DNA of 64,000 nucleotides from Nitrospirota bacterium (GTDB lineage Bacteria; Nitrospirota; Nitrospiria; Nitrospirales; Nitrospiraceae), in assembly GCA_004296885.1 (NCBI GenBank), contig SCVN01000023.1, positions 372,001 through 436,000 on the forward strand, read 5' to 3'. The notes under the pieces are model-generated. The model searched no databases and was not told the origin of the DNA. It was given only the letters and a program-made list of their open reading frames with translations. Shown piece by piece: positions 7,341 to 15,963 of the stretch. Each line of letters begins with the position of its first letter. Position 1 is the stretch's first letter. Both the position numbers and the translations under genes were made by a program.

Positions 7341-8618
7341 TCACACAGTGGGCCGAATCGCCCTGGCTCCGATATCCGACCGGAACTGGCAGCCGTCGAA
7401 CGAAATGGCACGAGCCTGGCCGTAAGCGCGATCGCGGGCTTCTGCCAGCCCATTGCCGGTCGCGGTCACACCCAGCACCCGGCCTCCGGCAGTCACCACC
7501 GTTCCATCTTGCCGCTTCGTGCCTGCATGAAACACCATGACGTCGGATGCCGACGGGGCATCCGGGAGTCCGGTGATCGGCATACCGGTGGCATAGGCCC
7601 CGGGATACCCGCCGGCAGCCATGACCACGCAGACGGCCGCCCGATCATGCCACTCGATCGGCAGTTGGTCGAGACGATGTTCGACCACCGCTTCCAGCAC
7701 CGTCACCAGATCGGTTTTCAGGAGCGGCAACACCACCTGCGTCTCCGGGTCGCCGAACCGGGCATTGAACTCCAGAACATAGGGCTGGCCGCGCACGATC
7801 ATGAGGCCGGCATACAGGACCCCCTGAAAGGGACTGCCCATTTTCGACAGGGCCTCGATCGTCGGACGGAGCACCCGTTGTAACACCGTTTCACGAAGCG
7901 CGGGCGTCGCCAAGGGGGCCGGCGCATAGGCCCCCATGCCTCCCGTGTTGGGTCCCGTGTCGCCATCCCCCACCCGTTTATGGTCCTGGGCTCCCACCAT
8001 CGGTATCACGGTCCTGCCATCGGCGAAGGCCATGAGGGTCAATTCCTCGCCGTCCAAAAACTCCTCGATCACCACCCGGCGGCCGGCCTGCCCGAACGCA
8101 TCTTTTTCCAACATATCCGTCACAGCCTGCACCGCCTGTTCTCGGCTGGTGGCAATGACAACGCCCTTACCCTGCGCAAGCCCGTCGGCCTTCACCACGA
8201 GGGGGAACGGATGTCGCTCCAGATAATCCAGCGCCGGCTTGAGCGTATCGAAACTACGCGCGGCGGCGGTGGGAATGCGCTGCCTGACCAACAGGTCCTT
8301 CGTAAAGCTTTTACTGGCCTCGATCTGCGCGGCCGCACGGGTCGGCCCGAAGATGCGAAGCCTGGCCTTCCGGAACTCGTCCACAATGCCCAGAGCCAGC
8401 GGCGCTTCCGGTCCGACCACGGTCAGATCGATCCGCTCCGTCGTCACAAACGCCTTCAGCGCCGCCACATCGTCCGCCTTGATCGGAACGCACTTCGCTA
8501 ATTGTTCGATGCCGGCATTGCCGGGCGCGCAGACGATGGAAGACACCCGCGGGCTCTGGGCAAGCTTCCACACGAGGGCATGTTCGCGTCCCCCGCTACC
8601 GATGACGAGCACTTTCAT
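7341..8618 (-). CDS. purD: Phosphoribosylamine-glycine ligase (GAR synthetase)
   Basis: A 425-residue ATP-grasp enzyme of purine synthesis that joins glycine to 5-phosphoribosylamine. It starts MKVLVIGSGGREHALVWKLA, the PurD signature N-terminal domain. The ATP-grasp core shows PLVVKADGLAQGKGVVIA (about 138-155) and GVLYAGLMI, and the metal/ATP segment VLEFNARFGDPETQ. Length is normal for PurD. It follows purH with a 144-bp gap that holds a degenerate palindromic repeat, and precedes tsaC. Confidence 0.97.
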   Translation of the reverse strand: MKVLVIGSGGREHALVWKLAQSPRVSSIVCAPGNAGIEQLAKCVPIKADDVAALKAFVTTERIDLTVVGPEAPLALGIVDEFRKARLRIFGPTRAAAQIEASKSFTKDLLVRQRIPTAAARSFDTLKPALDYLERHPFPLVVKADGLAQGKGVVIATSREQAVQAVTDMLEKDAFGQAGRRVVIEEFLDGEELTLMAFADGRTVIPMVGAQDHKRVGDGDTGPNTGGMGAYAPAPLATPALRETVLQRVLRPTIEALSKMGSPFQGVLYAGLMIVRGQPYVLEFNARFGDPETQVVLPLLKTDLVTVLEAVVEHRLDQLPIEWHDRAAVCVVMAAGGYPGAYATGMPITGLPDAPSASDVMVFHAGTKRQDGTVVTAGGRVLGVTATGNGLAEARDRAYGQARAISFDGCQFRSDIGARAIRPTV

Positions 8619-8669
8619 GAGAAAACCGCACAGGGAGGAACTGTTTGCGATGGGATGCTAGAAAGACGC

Positions 8670-8762
8670 CGGATGCTCAAAAAATTCTCCAACGAGGCCG
8701 CAAGGAGTGAGAGGCCCGAGGTGGCACAGAGCAAGCTCCGCTTGAACCGCTTTCAGCATCCG
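8670..8762. repeat. Degenerate palindromic repeat abutting the purH stop codon
   Basis: This 93-bp element has imperfect inverted ends: CGGATGCTCAAAAA at the left (8670) and the complement of CGGATGCTGAAAGC at the right (ending 8762), 11 of 14 identical. It ends exactly at the base next to the purH stop (8763-8765). Inside, CAAGC-TCC-GCTTG followed by AACCGC (8732-8750) matches the first hairpin of the two-hairpin unit seen at 28.7 and 48.0 kb; the second hairpin is missing. It looks like a decayed member of a dispersed family that includes 28586-28820. Confidence 0.65.
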
Positions 8763-10316
8763 TCAATGGCGGAAGTGGCGCATACCGGTCAAAATCATCG
8801 CCATCTGATGCTCGTCCGCCGCTGCAATCACTTCCTGGTCGCGAATCGATCCGCCCGGTTGAATGACGGCCGTGATCCCCGCCTGCGCCGCCGCATCCAG
8901 CCCGTCCCGGAAGGGGAAAAAGGCATCCGACGCCATTACGCAGCCCTTCACAGGCAACACCGCCTTCATGCCGGCCAGCTTAACGGAATCCACCCGACTC
9001 ATCTGTCCGGCCCCGATCCCGACAGTCTGTCCCACCCGCGCATAGATGATGGCGTTGGACTTCACATGCTTGCAGACTTTCCAGGCAAAGGCGCAGGCTG
9101 CGTACTCCTCATCCGTGGGCTTCCGCTTGGTCGGCACCGTCAGCTTGCGCAGATCGCCCAGGGCGCCGAGGTCCCGGTCTTGCACGATCAGCCCGCCCAC
9201 TAACTTCTTCAAGTCCACCCCGTCTCGCGTCGACAACGTCAGCGGTCCGACATCCAGCAAACGCAAATCTTTCTTGCGCTTCAGTTCGGTCAGCGCATCC
9301 GCTTCATACCCGGGGGCCACAACCACTTCCACAAACGTGGAGGTAATTTCCTTGGCCGCCGCCAAATCCACCGGTCGATTGAAGGCAATCACGCCGCCGA
9401 AGGCCGAAACCGGATCGGTCTCTCTGGCCTTCACATAAGCTTCTACCGGACTGGCCCCCACTGCCACCCCGCAAGGATTGTTATGTTTCACAATCACAAC
9501 AGCGGTCGAATCGGTGAACTCTTTCACCAGCTCCAAGGCTGAATTCGCGTCCAAGAAGTTGTTGTAGGACATGGCCTTGCCATGCAGCGTCTTGGCACGA
9601 GACACAGACGGCTCGCGGGCGCCCAGCTCACGGTAGAAGGCCCCCTGCTGATGCGGATTCTCCCCGTAGCGAAGCGTTTCGACTTTCTCAAAAGCCAGCG
9701 ACAACATCGGCGGGAACTGAACGCTCCCTCCCTGTTGCTGCGCCAGATAGTTGGCAATCAGGCTGTCATAGCGGGCCGTATGCTGGAACACTTTTCCGGC
9801 CAACTCCAGACGGAGTTCCTTGGTCACCGTCCCGGCCTTGAGCGCCTCCAACACCCGGCCATAGTCGGCCGGGTCTACGACCACCGCCACATCTTCGTGA
9901 TTCTTGGCTGCGGACCGGAGCATCGACGGCCCACCGATGTCGATGTTCTCAATCGCGTGCTCAAAGGTGCAGTCGGGCTTGGCAATCGCGGCCTCAAAGG
10001 GATAGAGATTCACGACCACGACATCGATGGGACCGATCCCCTGCTGCTGCATCTGCGCGACGTGCTGCGGCAGCGAACGGCGCCCAAGAAGGCCGCCGTG
10101 AATCTTGGGATGCAAGGTCTTGACGCGGCCGTCCAGAATCTCCGGCGAACCGGTATAGGCGGCCACGTCCGTGACCGCCACGCCCGCGTCCCGCAGCGCC
10201 TTGGCCGTGCCGCCGGTGGACAGGATTTCCGCGCCCAGCGCGGCCAACCCCTGGGCCATCTCCACGACGCCGGTCTTGTCCGAGACACTGATCAACGCCC
10301 GCTTGATTCCGGCCAT
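8763..10316 (-). CDS. purH: Bifunctional AICAR transformylase / IMP cyclohydrolase
   Basis: A 517-residue enzyme for the last two steps of IMP synthesis. Residues 1-200 form the IMP cyclohydrolase (MGS-like) domain with RALISVSDKTGVVEMA, STGGTAKALRDAGV and GGRVKTLHPKIHGGLL (as DGRVKTLHPKIHGG). The remainder is the AICAR transformylase with YGENPHQQ, MSYNNFLDANSALEL, the KHNNPCGVA segment with the catalytic Lys-His, and SDAFFPFRDG. GGGAGAGGAC precedes the ATG. A candidate promoter lies at 10361-10390. purH and purD probably form one purine transcription unit with tsaC downstream. Confidence 0.97.
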   Translation of the reverse strand: MAGIKRALISVSDKTGVVEMAQGLAALGAEILSTGGTAKALRDAGVAVTDVAAYTGSPEILDGRVKTLHPKIHGGLLGRRSLPQHVAQMQQQGIGPIDVVVVNLYPFEAAIAKPDCTFEHAIENIDIGGPSMLRSAAKNHEDVAVVVDPADYGRVLEALKAGTVTKELRLELAGKVFQHTARYDSLIANYLAQQQGGSVQFPPMLSLAFEKVETLRYGENPHQQGAFYRELGAREPSVSRAKTLHGKAMSYNNFLDANSALELVKEFTDSTAVVIVKHNNPCGVAVGASPVEAYVKARETDPVSAFGGVIAFNRPVDLAAAKEITSTFVEVVVAPGYEADALTELKRKKDLRLLDVGPLTLSTRDGVDLKKLVGGLIVQDRDLGALGDLRKLTVPTKRKPTDEEYAACAFAWKVCKHVKSNAIIYARVGQTVGIGAGQMSRVDSVKLAGMKAVLPVKGCVMASDAFFPFRDGLDAAAQAGITAVIQPGGSIRDQEVIAAADEHQMAMILTGMRHFRH

Positions 10317-10360
10317 GTCCTCTCCCTTGTGATGCAGTTGGCACCGTCAAAAGCGCGGCA

Positions 10361-10390
10361 AGAATATCAGATACCTTCCCGAAGTTTCAA
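10361..10390 (-). promoter_or_regulatory. Candidate sigma-70 promoter for purH-purD
   Basis: On the minus strand, TTGAAA (10390-10385, 5/6), an 18-nt spacer and TATTCT (10366-10361, 4/6) precede purH, predicting a start near 10354 and a leader of about 38 nt. The gap 10317-10470 also holds a small hairpin CCCCT/AGGGG near 10426-10442. No PurR-like operator was recognised. Confidence 0.4.
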
Positions 10391-10470
10391 GGCAAGCACG
10401 AGGCAAATGAAACGAATTGCCCTCCCCCTAGCTTAAGGGGAAAAGGCCAGCGTGAGGGAATAATGAAAGG

Positions 10471-12033
10471 CTATTGCGCGCGCTCGACCAAGCGGCCAGC
10501 GCCCTTACGGAGCAGGTCAGGACTGGCCAAGAGTTGCGGCGTCTGTTCGTTGTTCAACTGCTTGCGAGCCACTCGCTGCACCTGCGGCCTGACATATTCG
10601 AACAGTTCCGCCATCTCAATCGAACCGTCCTTATTGAGATCTCCGGCTCCTTGCAGGCCTTTCAAGAAGAAATAGGTCAGCAGGCCATGGCCCTTCTCTG
10701 AATAAGCGCTGGAAGTCTGATCGCCCGAACTGGCTGCCAGCACTACCGTCTTTCCACCAGCAACCATGAAGTTTTCGACAGAGAGCACCATTGGCTTGAC
10801 GCCCTGGGCCAGCACCGACCGCCCGCCCGCTCCAGAGAAGCAGGAGTCCAGCACAACGGTGATATCCTTAGCCGGCAGTTTGTCGAGTGCTGCATAGAGC
10901 CGCTTCAGCGGGTAACCGGTTTTCTCGATGAAGGTGGGGTCGCCATCGTAAGGCACCAGAAAAGCATCGCCGGACTTTGTGTTGGGCGTGCCATGTCCGG
11001 AGTAATAGATGAAAATGGAGCTGTCCTTCTCTACATTGTTCGGCAGCCAGGCCTCGAAATACTTCTCCATATCCGTTCGAGCCGCCTTGTCGTTGACCCG
11101 CACCACGACATTCTCTTCAGGATAGCCGAGAACCTTGGTCAGATACTCGCCCATCAGAATCGCGTCCCGATCGGCAAAGTCCGCCTTGGGAAGGCGTTCC
11201 CGGTACTGCTCAATGCCAATGACCACCGCATAGGCATGGGGCTTCGGCTTAACCGCCAGACTGGGGACCCGTTCGACGTCCCCCGCCAGACCAGCCGGTG
11301 GGGATACGGAAATCTGACCGGACCGCAACGCGGGAGTCTCCGCCGTGACCGCTTGAACCGCCGGCGCCCTTCGGATGGCCTGCGCATACTGAATAAATTT
11401 TGGGGCATTCGTCATGCTGATCAGCACGTTCCTGATTACACCGGCAAAGGTCTCCTGCAGGCTGTAGTCTGAACGCGCGGTGCCCGTATACGCGGCCTCC
11501 CCGATAACCCCTTGCCCGGATCCGTCGGTCAGGCGGGCACTGACTTCCAACTGGTAAGTCCATCGTTCCGGCGGATAAAACAAGGGCCAAATTTGCCAGA
11601 ACGCGATAACTTGGATGAGACATATGCTATCCGGAACGACTTTCGGGGGGTTGAACTCCACCAAGACATCGTAATGCCCCGCCGCTTTTGCTTTATCTGA
11701 GACCAGATCGACGGACTGAAAGGTCTGCGAAACCATCTGATAAGCCAGCTGGCTGAATTCCTGATCATAGGGAACGGTCACGATCGTCTCGCCGAATGCA
11801 CAGCGCGTGCTCACGACAACCGGCGGCATGGCCGATATCTCAGGCACCACCACGCCTGCACGCAACGGTATGGGGCTGGTACCGGAAGCCGGTATCTGAA
11901 AGCCCGGCCTGAAGGTCACCCCGTGCTGCAACGTACAAGCGACCAAGCCCCCACTTACGAGACAGACCAGGAGGCCTCCCAGGATGCGCAGCCGAGGCAC
12001 AGGATTTCCTGATGGTTCCGTATGGTCGAACAT
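10471..12033 (-). CDS. Caspase-like (C14 family) lipoprotein with EF-hand loop
   Basis: A 520-residue predicted lipoprotein. The signal peptide ends with lipobox LVAC (Cys33). Residues about 35-225 are an unrecognised secreted domain. Residues about 265-505 form a caspase/metacaspase-like peptidase domain: AYAVVIGIEQY, the catalytic His in YYSGHG (His347), and the nucleophile in DSCFSG (Cys398). Near the C-terminus DLNKDGSIEMAE (465-476) matches a complete 12-residue EF-hand calcium loop, relevant because metacaspases are often calcium-dependent. The frame is open to 12378, but the ATG at 12033 with GAGG upstream gives the signal peptide. A paralogue lies at 36600-37955. The substrate is unknown. 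Confidence 0.85.
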   Translation of the reverse strand: MFDHTEPSGNPVPRLRILGGLLVCLVSGGLVACTLQHGVTFRPGFQIPASGTSPIPLRAGVVVPEISAMPPVVVSTRCAFGETIVTVPYDQEFSQLAYQMVSQTFQSVDLVSDKAKAAGHYDVLVEFNPPKVVPDSICLIQVIAFWQIWPLFYPPERWTYQLEVSARLTDGSGQGVIGEAAYTGTARSDYSLQETFAGVIRNVLISMTNAPKFIQYAQAIRRAPAVQAVTAETPALRSGQISVSPPAGLAGDVERVPSLAVKPKPHAYAVVIGIEQYRERLPKADFADRDAILMGEYLTKVLGYPEENVVVRVNDKAARTDMEKYFEAWLPNNVEKDSSIFIYYSGHGTPNTKSGDAFLVPYDGDPTFIEKTGYPLKRLYAALDKLPAKDITVVLDSCFSGAGGRSVLAQGVKPMVLSVENFMVAGGKTVVLAASSGDQTSSAYSEKGHGLLTYFFLKGLQGAGDLNKDGSIEMAELFEYVRPQVQRVARKQLNNEQTPQLLASPDLLRKGAGRLVERAQ

Positions 12034-12265
12034 GATCAGCCTCACAGCGATGGAGGGGGTGGCAAGGGCAAAGCCTAGAGAAGTTGAAACGGAAACGCAA
12101 GAACCTCTGCCGCCTGTCCACCAAATGAACGGATCCAGGTCTCGGCAGAAAATCTGTCGCGGCAACGAGGGCTCGCCCTCCTTCATTTCATCCGGCCGGA
12201 TGGAACGAATGCGGGCTGAGAGAAGCGGCATGGCGAGCAACTGCCTATCGGAAGCCATACAGAGT

Positions 12266-12304
12266 GCCGCGCCCCGTTCCGCTATTCCGATAAAGGGGCG
12301 CGGC
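12266..12304. other. Strong 10-bp hairpin in the caspase/dnaE divergent gap
   Basis: GCCGCGCCCC (12266-12275) and GGGGCGCGGC (12295-12304) are a perfect inverted repeat with a 19-nt loop. It lies in the 416-bp gap 12034-12449 between the divergent caspase-like gene and dnaE. No gene is supported in that gap; frames there continue from the caspase gene without a better start. No clear -35/-10 pair for dnaE was found. The hairpin could be an operator, a structured leader or a bidirectional barrier. Confidence 0.45.
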
Positions 12305-12449
12305 CAATGTAATCGCATCACCAGACCACCCGGCCACAACGCATCATGCCGCAATCGAACGCACGCGTCGTTCGTCATCCGGCCCCCCTACCCTTTCCAT
12401 TGACTTCCCAGGGGGGTGCGACTACAATTTCCCCACTGAGGAACCCCCC

Positions 12450-15400
12450 GTGCCTGCCCAATTCGTTCACCTGCACCTCCATACCCAATACAGCCTGCTC
12501 GACGGGGCGAACCAGATTGACCCGCTGATCCAGCAGGTCAAGGGTTTCGACATGCCGGCCGTGGCCATCACGGACCACGGGAACATGTTCGGCGCCATCG
12601 AGTTCTATCAGAAGGCCAAGGCCGGAGGCGTGAAACCGATCATCGGCTGTGAGGCCTATCTGGCTCCGGGGAGCCGCACAACCAAAGACAGCGGCCTCGC
12701 CAACAACGACTACTATCACCTGATCCTGCTTGCGGCCAACCTCAAGGGCTATCAGAACCTGATCAAGCTGGTGAGCAAGGCCTATCTGGAAGGTTTTTAT
12801 TACAAGCCGCGCATGGACAAGGAGCTGCTCAAGGAACATCACGAAGGGTTGATCGCCTTGTCCGGCTGTCTGAGCGGCGAAGTGGCCTACCTGATCGGGC
12901 AGAAGGACTTGGAGGGGGCGACTAAGGCGGCCGGCGAGTACCAGGATATCTTCGGGAAAGACCATTACTACCTGGAGATCCAGGCCAACGGACTGGAGCA
13001 CCAGCGGATCGCGAATAAAGGGCTGCTGGAGATCCACAAGAAGCTGGGCATTCCCCTCGCTGGCACCAATGACTGCCACTACCTGAACAAGGGCGACGCC
13101 AAGCCGCACGACGTCATGCTCTGCCTCCAGACCGGTAAGACGCTGAACGATCCGAACCGGATGAAGTTCGACACGGACCAGCTCTACGTCAAATCCACCG
13201 ATGAGATGGTGGCGGAGTTCGGCGAGACGCCGGACGCCGTGCTGAACACCTGCCGCATCGCGGAACAGTGCGACCTGAACCTGCCGCTGAACAAGAGCTA
13301 TCTCCCCCAATACAAAGTTCCGGATGGAGAGACCCGGGAGAGCTACCTGGAGAAACTCTCCCTGCAGGGACTCGCCGACCGCCTCAAGGAACGTCCGCCC
13401 AGTGCATTGCGCGAAGCCTACGATTTGCGTCTGCGCGAGGAACTGACCGTCATCATGACGATGGGCTACGCCGGGTATTTCCTGATCGTGTGGGACATCA
13501 TCAACTATGCCCGCTCCCACCGCATCCCGGTCGGCCCGGGCCGCGGCTCGGCCGCAGGCAGCCTGGTCGCCTATGCGCTGCGGATCACCGACCTCGACCC
13601 CCTGGCCTACGGCCTCCTGTTCGAGCGGTTCCTGAACCCCGAACGCATCTCTCTCCCCGACATCGACATGGACTTCTGCATGGATCGCCGGGGCGAGGTC
13701 ATCAACTATGTGATCGACAAGTACGGCAAGGACCACGTCTGCCAGATCATCACGTTCGGCACGATGAAGGCCAAGGCCGCGATCCGGGACGTGGGCCGGG
13801 TGCTGGAGATGCCCTATGCGGACGTGGACCGCATCGCCAAGCTGGTGCCGGACGATCTCAAGATGACCCTGGACAAGGCCCTGGAACAGGAACCGCGCCT
13901 GAAGGAGCTGACGGAGACCGACCCGAAGGTGGCCGAGCTGATGGAGACGGCCCGCGCGCTGGAAGGGCTGGCCAGACATGCCTCCACCCATGCCGCCGGG
14001 GTCGTCATTTCCGACGAGCCCCTCACGGACCACGTGCCTCTCTACAAGGGCGCGAACGACGAAATCGTGACCCAATACTCGATGGGGGACGTGGAAAAGA
14101 TCGGGTTGGTGAAGTTCGACTTCCTCGGCCTCAAGACCCTGACCATGATCGCCCATGCCGAACGGCTGATCAACGCCAGACGGCCAGAGGGGCCGCTCTT
14201 CTCGACGGCGACCTTGCCTCTGGACGACGCCCAGACCTTCGCCCTCCTCTCTTCCGGCAAGACCATGGGCCTCTTCCAGCTGGAAAGCGCCGGGATGCGC
14301 GACCTTCTCGTCGGGCTCCGTCCGGACCGGTTTGAAGACATCATCGCCATCATCGCCCTCTATCGCCCCGGCCCGATGGACCTGATCCCCGACTTCATCA
14401 AAGCCAAGCAGGGCAAGATTCCCGTCACCTACTTCGGCATTCCCGCGCTGGAACCGATCCTCAAGGAGACCTATGGGGTCATCGTGTACCAGGAGCAGGT
14501 GATGGCGATCGCCAACAAGATGGCGGGCTTCTCGCTCGGGCAAGCCGATATTTTACGGCGCGCCATGGGCAAGAAGAAGCAGGAGGAGATGGACAAACTC
14601 CAGGCCAAGTTTCTGGAGGGCGCCAAGCAGCACAAGCTCTCCGAAAGCAAAGCCCAGACTCTGTTCGAGCTGATCAAAAAATTCGCCGGGTACGGGTTCA
14701 ACAAGTCCCATGCGGCGGCCTATGCACTGGTCACCTACCAGACCGCCTATTTGAAGGCCCATTACCCGACCGACTTCATGGCCGCCCTGCTCACCAGCGA
14801 AATGGGGAACACCGACAAGGTGGTGCGGTACATCGCCGAATGCCGCGAGCTGGACATCCGCATCCTGCCGCCGGACGTGAACGAAAGCGACAAGGACTTC
14901 TCGGTGACGACGGAGGGTGTCCGATTCGGCTTGGCGGCCATCAAGAACGTCGGGGACGGACCGATCGAGGCCATTATCGAGGCGCGCACCAAACAGGGAC
15001 ACTATGCCTCCTTCTTTGATTTCTGCCATCGGGTGGATACGAGAAAAATCAACAAACGGACCATCGAATGCCTGATCAAAGCCGGCGCCTTCGATTCCAC
15101 AGGCGCGAGGCGGGCTCAAATGGCCGCCGTACTCGACCGCACTGTAGACCAGACGGCGGCGGCCCAGCGGGCGGCGTCACACGGACAGACCAGTATTTTT
15201 TCGGCGATGGAGCCGGAAACGGACGCCACGACGGGCCGGGCCGTGCTGCCCGTGGACGAGAGCCTGCCGGAGGTGCCGGAATGGGACCAGGGGCAACGGT
15301 TGAAATACGAACGGGAACTGACCGGGTTTTACATCACGGCCCACCCGCTGGCCCGCTACGAAGCCGCCATCGCCAAGTTTGCGACCACGAGCACGGAAAA

Positions 15401-15920
15401 ACTCGCAGATACACCCGATGGCAAAGAAGTCAAACTTTGTGGCATCATTACGACGATCAAGAGCCTGACGACCAAGAAAGGCGACCGGATGGCCTACGTC
15501 CAGCTCGAAGATCCCCAGGGCTTGGTGGAAGTGATCGTGTTTCCCAACCTCTTCCAAGCAGCCGGCCCGCTCCTCACGGCCGAAAGCATCATCCAAGTGA
15601 CCGGAACCGTGGACCGAGCAGAGAAGGGCATCAGGATCAAAGGCACCAAGATCGAAGCTCTGCCGGAACTCCAGACCCGCTCGGTGGCGAAGGTTCACCT
15701 CCACCTCGGCGACGCACCGGAGACGGCCCAACGCTTGCACCAGCTCTATACCGTCCTGAACCGGCATCCGGGGCCAGCGGCGATTTCGTTGACGTTTCAT
15801 CTGCACCCTGACGTGGAGGCGGATACAGCCCCGCTTCCAAGCCTCACCGTGTCGCCGAGCGAGAAGTTCGTCACCGAGGTGGAAGACTTGATGGGAAAGG
15901 GAACCGTAGCGTTACTGTAA
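12450..15920 (+). CDS. dnaE: DNA polymerase III alpha subunit
   Basis: The replicative polymerase catalytic subunit, 1156 residues, typical of the DnaE1 type. The N-terminal PHP domain begins FVHLHLHTQYSLLDGAN with the metal-binding HxH. The polymerase core has GPGRGSAAGSLVAYAL, PDIDMDFC with catalytic aspartates (about 405-412), GLARHASTHAAGVVIS and YQEQVM. After the helix-hairpin-helix region, an OB-fold (about 1000-1080) carries LCGIITTIKSLTTKKGDRMA. Translation starts at GTG with GAGGAA 8 nt upstream. A long antisense open frame is a shadow. accA follows after 43 bp and is probably cotranscribed. Confidence 0.98.
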   Translation: MPAQFVHLHLHTQYSLLDGANQIDPLIQQVKGFDMPAVAITDHGNMFGAIEFYQKAKAGGVKPIIGCEAYLAPGSRTTKDSGLANNDYYHLILLAANLKGYQNLIKLVSKAYLEGFYYKPRMDKELLKEHHEGLIALSGCLSGEVAYLIGQKDLEGATKAAGEYQDIFGKDHYYLEIQANGLEHQRIANKGLLEIHKKLGIPLAGTNDCHYLNKGDAKPHDVMLCLQTGKTLNDPNRMKFDTDQLYVKSTDEMVAEFGETPDAVLNTCRIAEQCDLNLPLNKSYLPQYKVPDGETRESYLEKLSLQGLADRLKERPPSALREAYDLRLREELTVIMTMGYAGYFLIVWDIINYARSHRIPVGPGRGSAAGSLVAYALRITDLDPLAYGLLFERFLNPERISLPDIDMDFCMDRRGEVINYVIDKYGKDHVCQIITFGTMKAKAAIRDVGRVLEMPYADVDRIAKLVPDDLKMTLDKALEQEPRLKELTETDPKVAELMETARALEGLARHASTHAAGVVISDEPLTDHVPLYKGANDEIVTQYSMGDVEKIGLVKFDFLGLKTLTMIAHAERLINARRPEGPLFSTATLPLDDAQTFALLSSGKTMGLFQLESAGMRDLLVGLRPDRFEDIIAIIALYRPGPMDLIPDFIKAKQGKIPVTYFGIPALEPILKETYGVIVYQEQVMAIANKMAGFSLGQADILRRAMGKKKQEEMDKLQAKFLEGAKQHKLSESKAQTLFELIKKFAGYGFNKSHAAAYALVTYQTAYLKAHYPTDFMAALLTSEMGNTDKVVRYIAECRELDIRILPPDVNESDKDFSVTTEGVRFGLAAIKNVGDGPIEAIIEARTKQGHYASFFDFCHRVDTRKINKRTIECLIKAGAFDSTGARRAQMAAVLDRTVDQTAAAQRAASHGQTSIFSAMEPETDATTGRAVLPVDESLPEVPEWDQGQRLKYERELTGFYITAHPLARYEAAIAKFATTSTEKLADTPDGKEVKLCGIITTIKSLTTKKGDRMAYVQLEDPQGLVEVIVFPNLFQAAGPLLTAESIIQVTGTVDRAEKGIRIKGTKIEALPELQTRSVAKVHLHLGDAPETAQRLHQLYTVLNRHPGPAAISLTFHLHPDVEADTAPLPSLTVSPSEKFVTEVEDLMGKGTVALL

Positions 15921-15963
15921 AGACGATATTTATCGTTTGACTACAATAACTTAAAAGAAAATC

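Noticed and set aside
10471-12378. A 115-residue N-terminal extension of the first caspase-like protein
   Set aside because: The ATG at 12033 has a GAGG sequence upstream and gives a signal peptide with a lipobox; the extra residues have no recognisable domain.
12375-14543. A 722-codon frame antisense to dnaE
   Set aside because: It is a GC-rich shadow of dnaE; its composition is His/Gln/Val-rich with no family resemblance, and dnaE is intact.
15921-15963. Palindrome-like AT-rich sequence (ACGATATTTATCGT) between dnaE and accA
   Set aside because: It is short, has one central mismatch and the genes look cotranscribed; nothing supports an operator.
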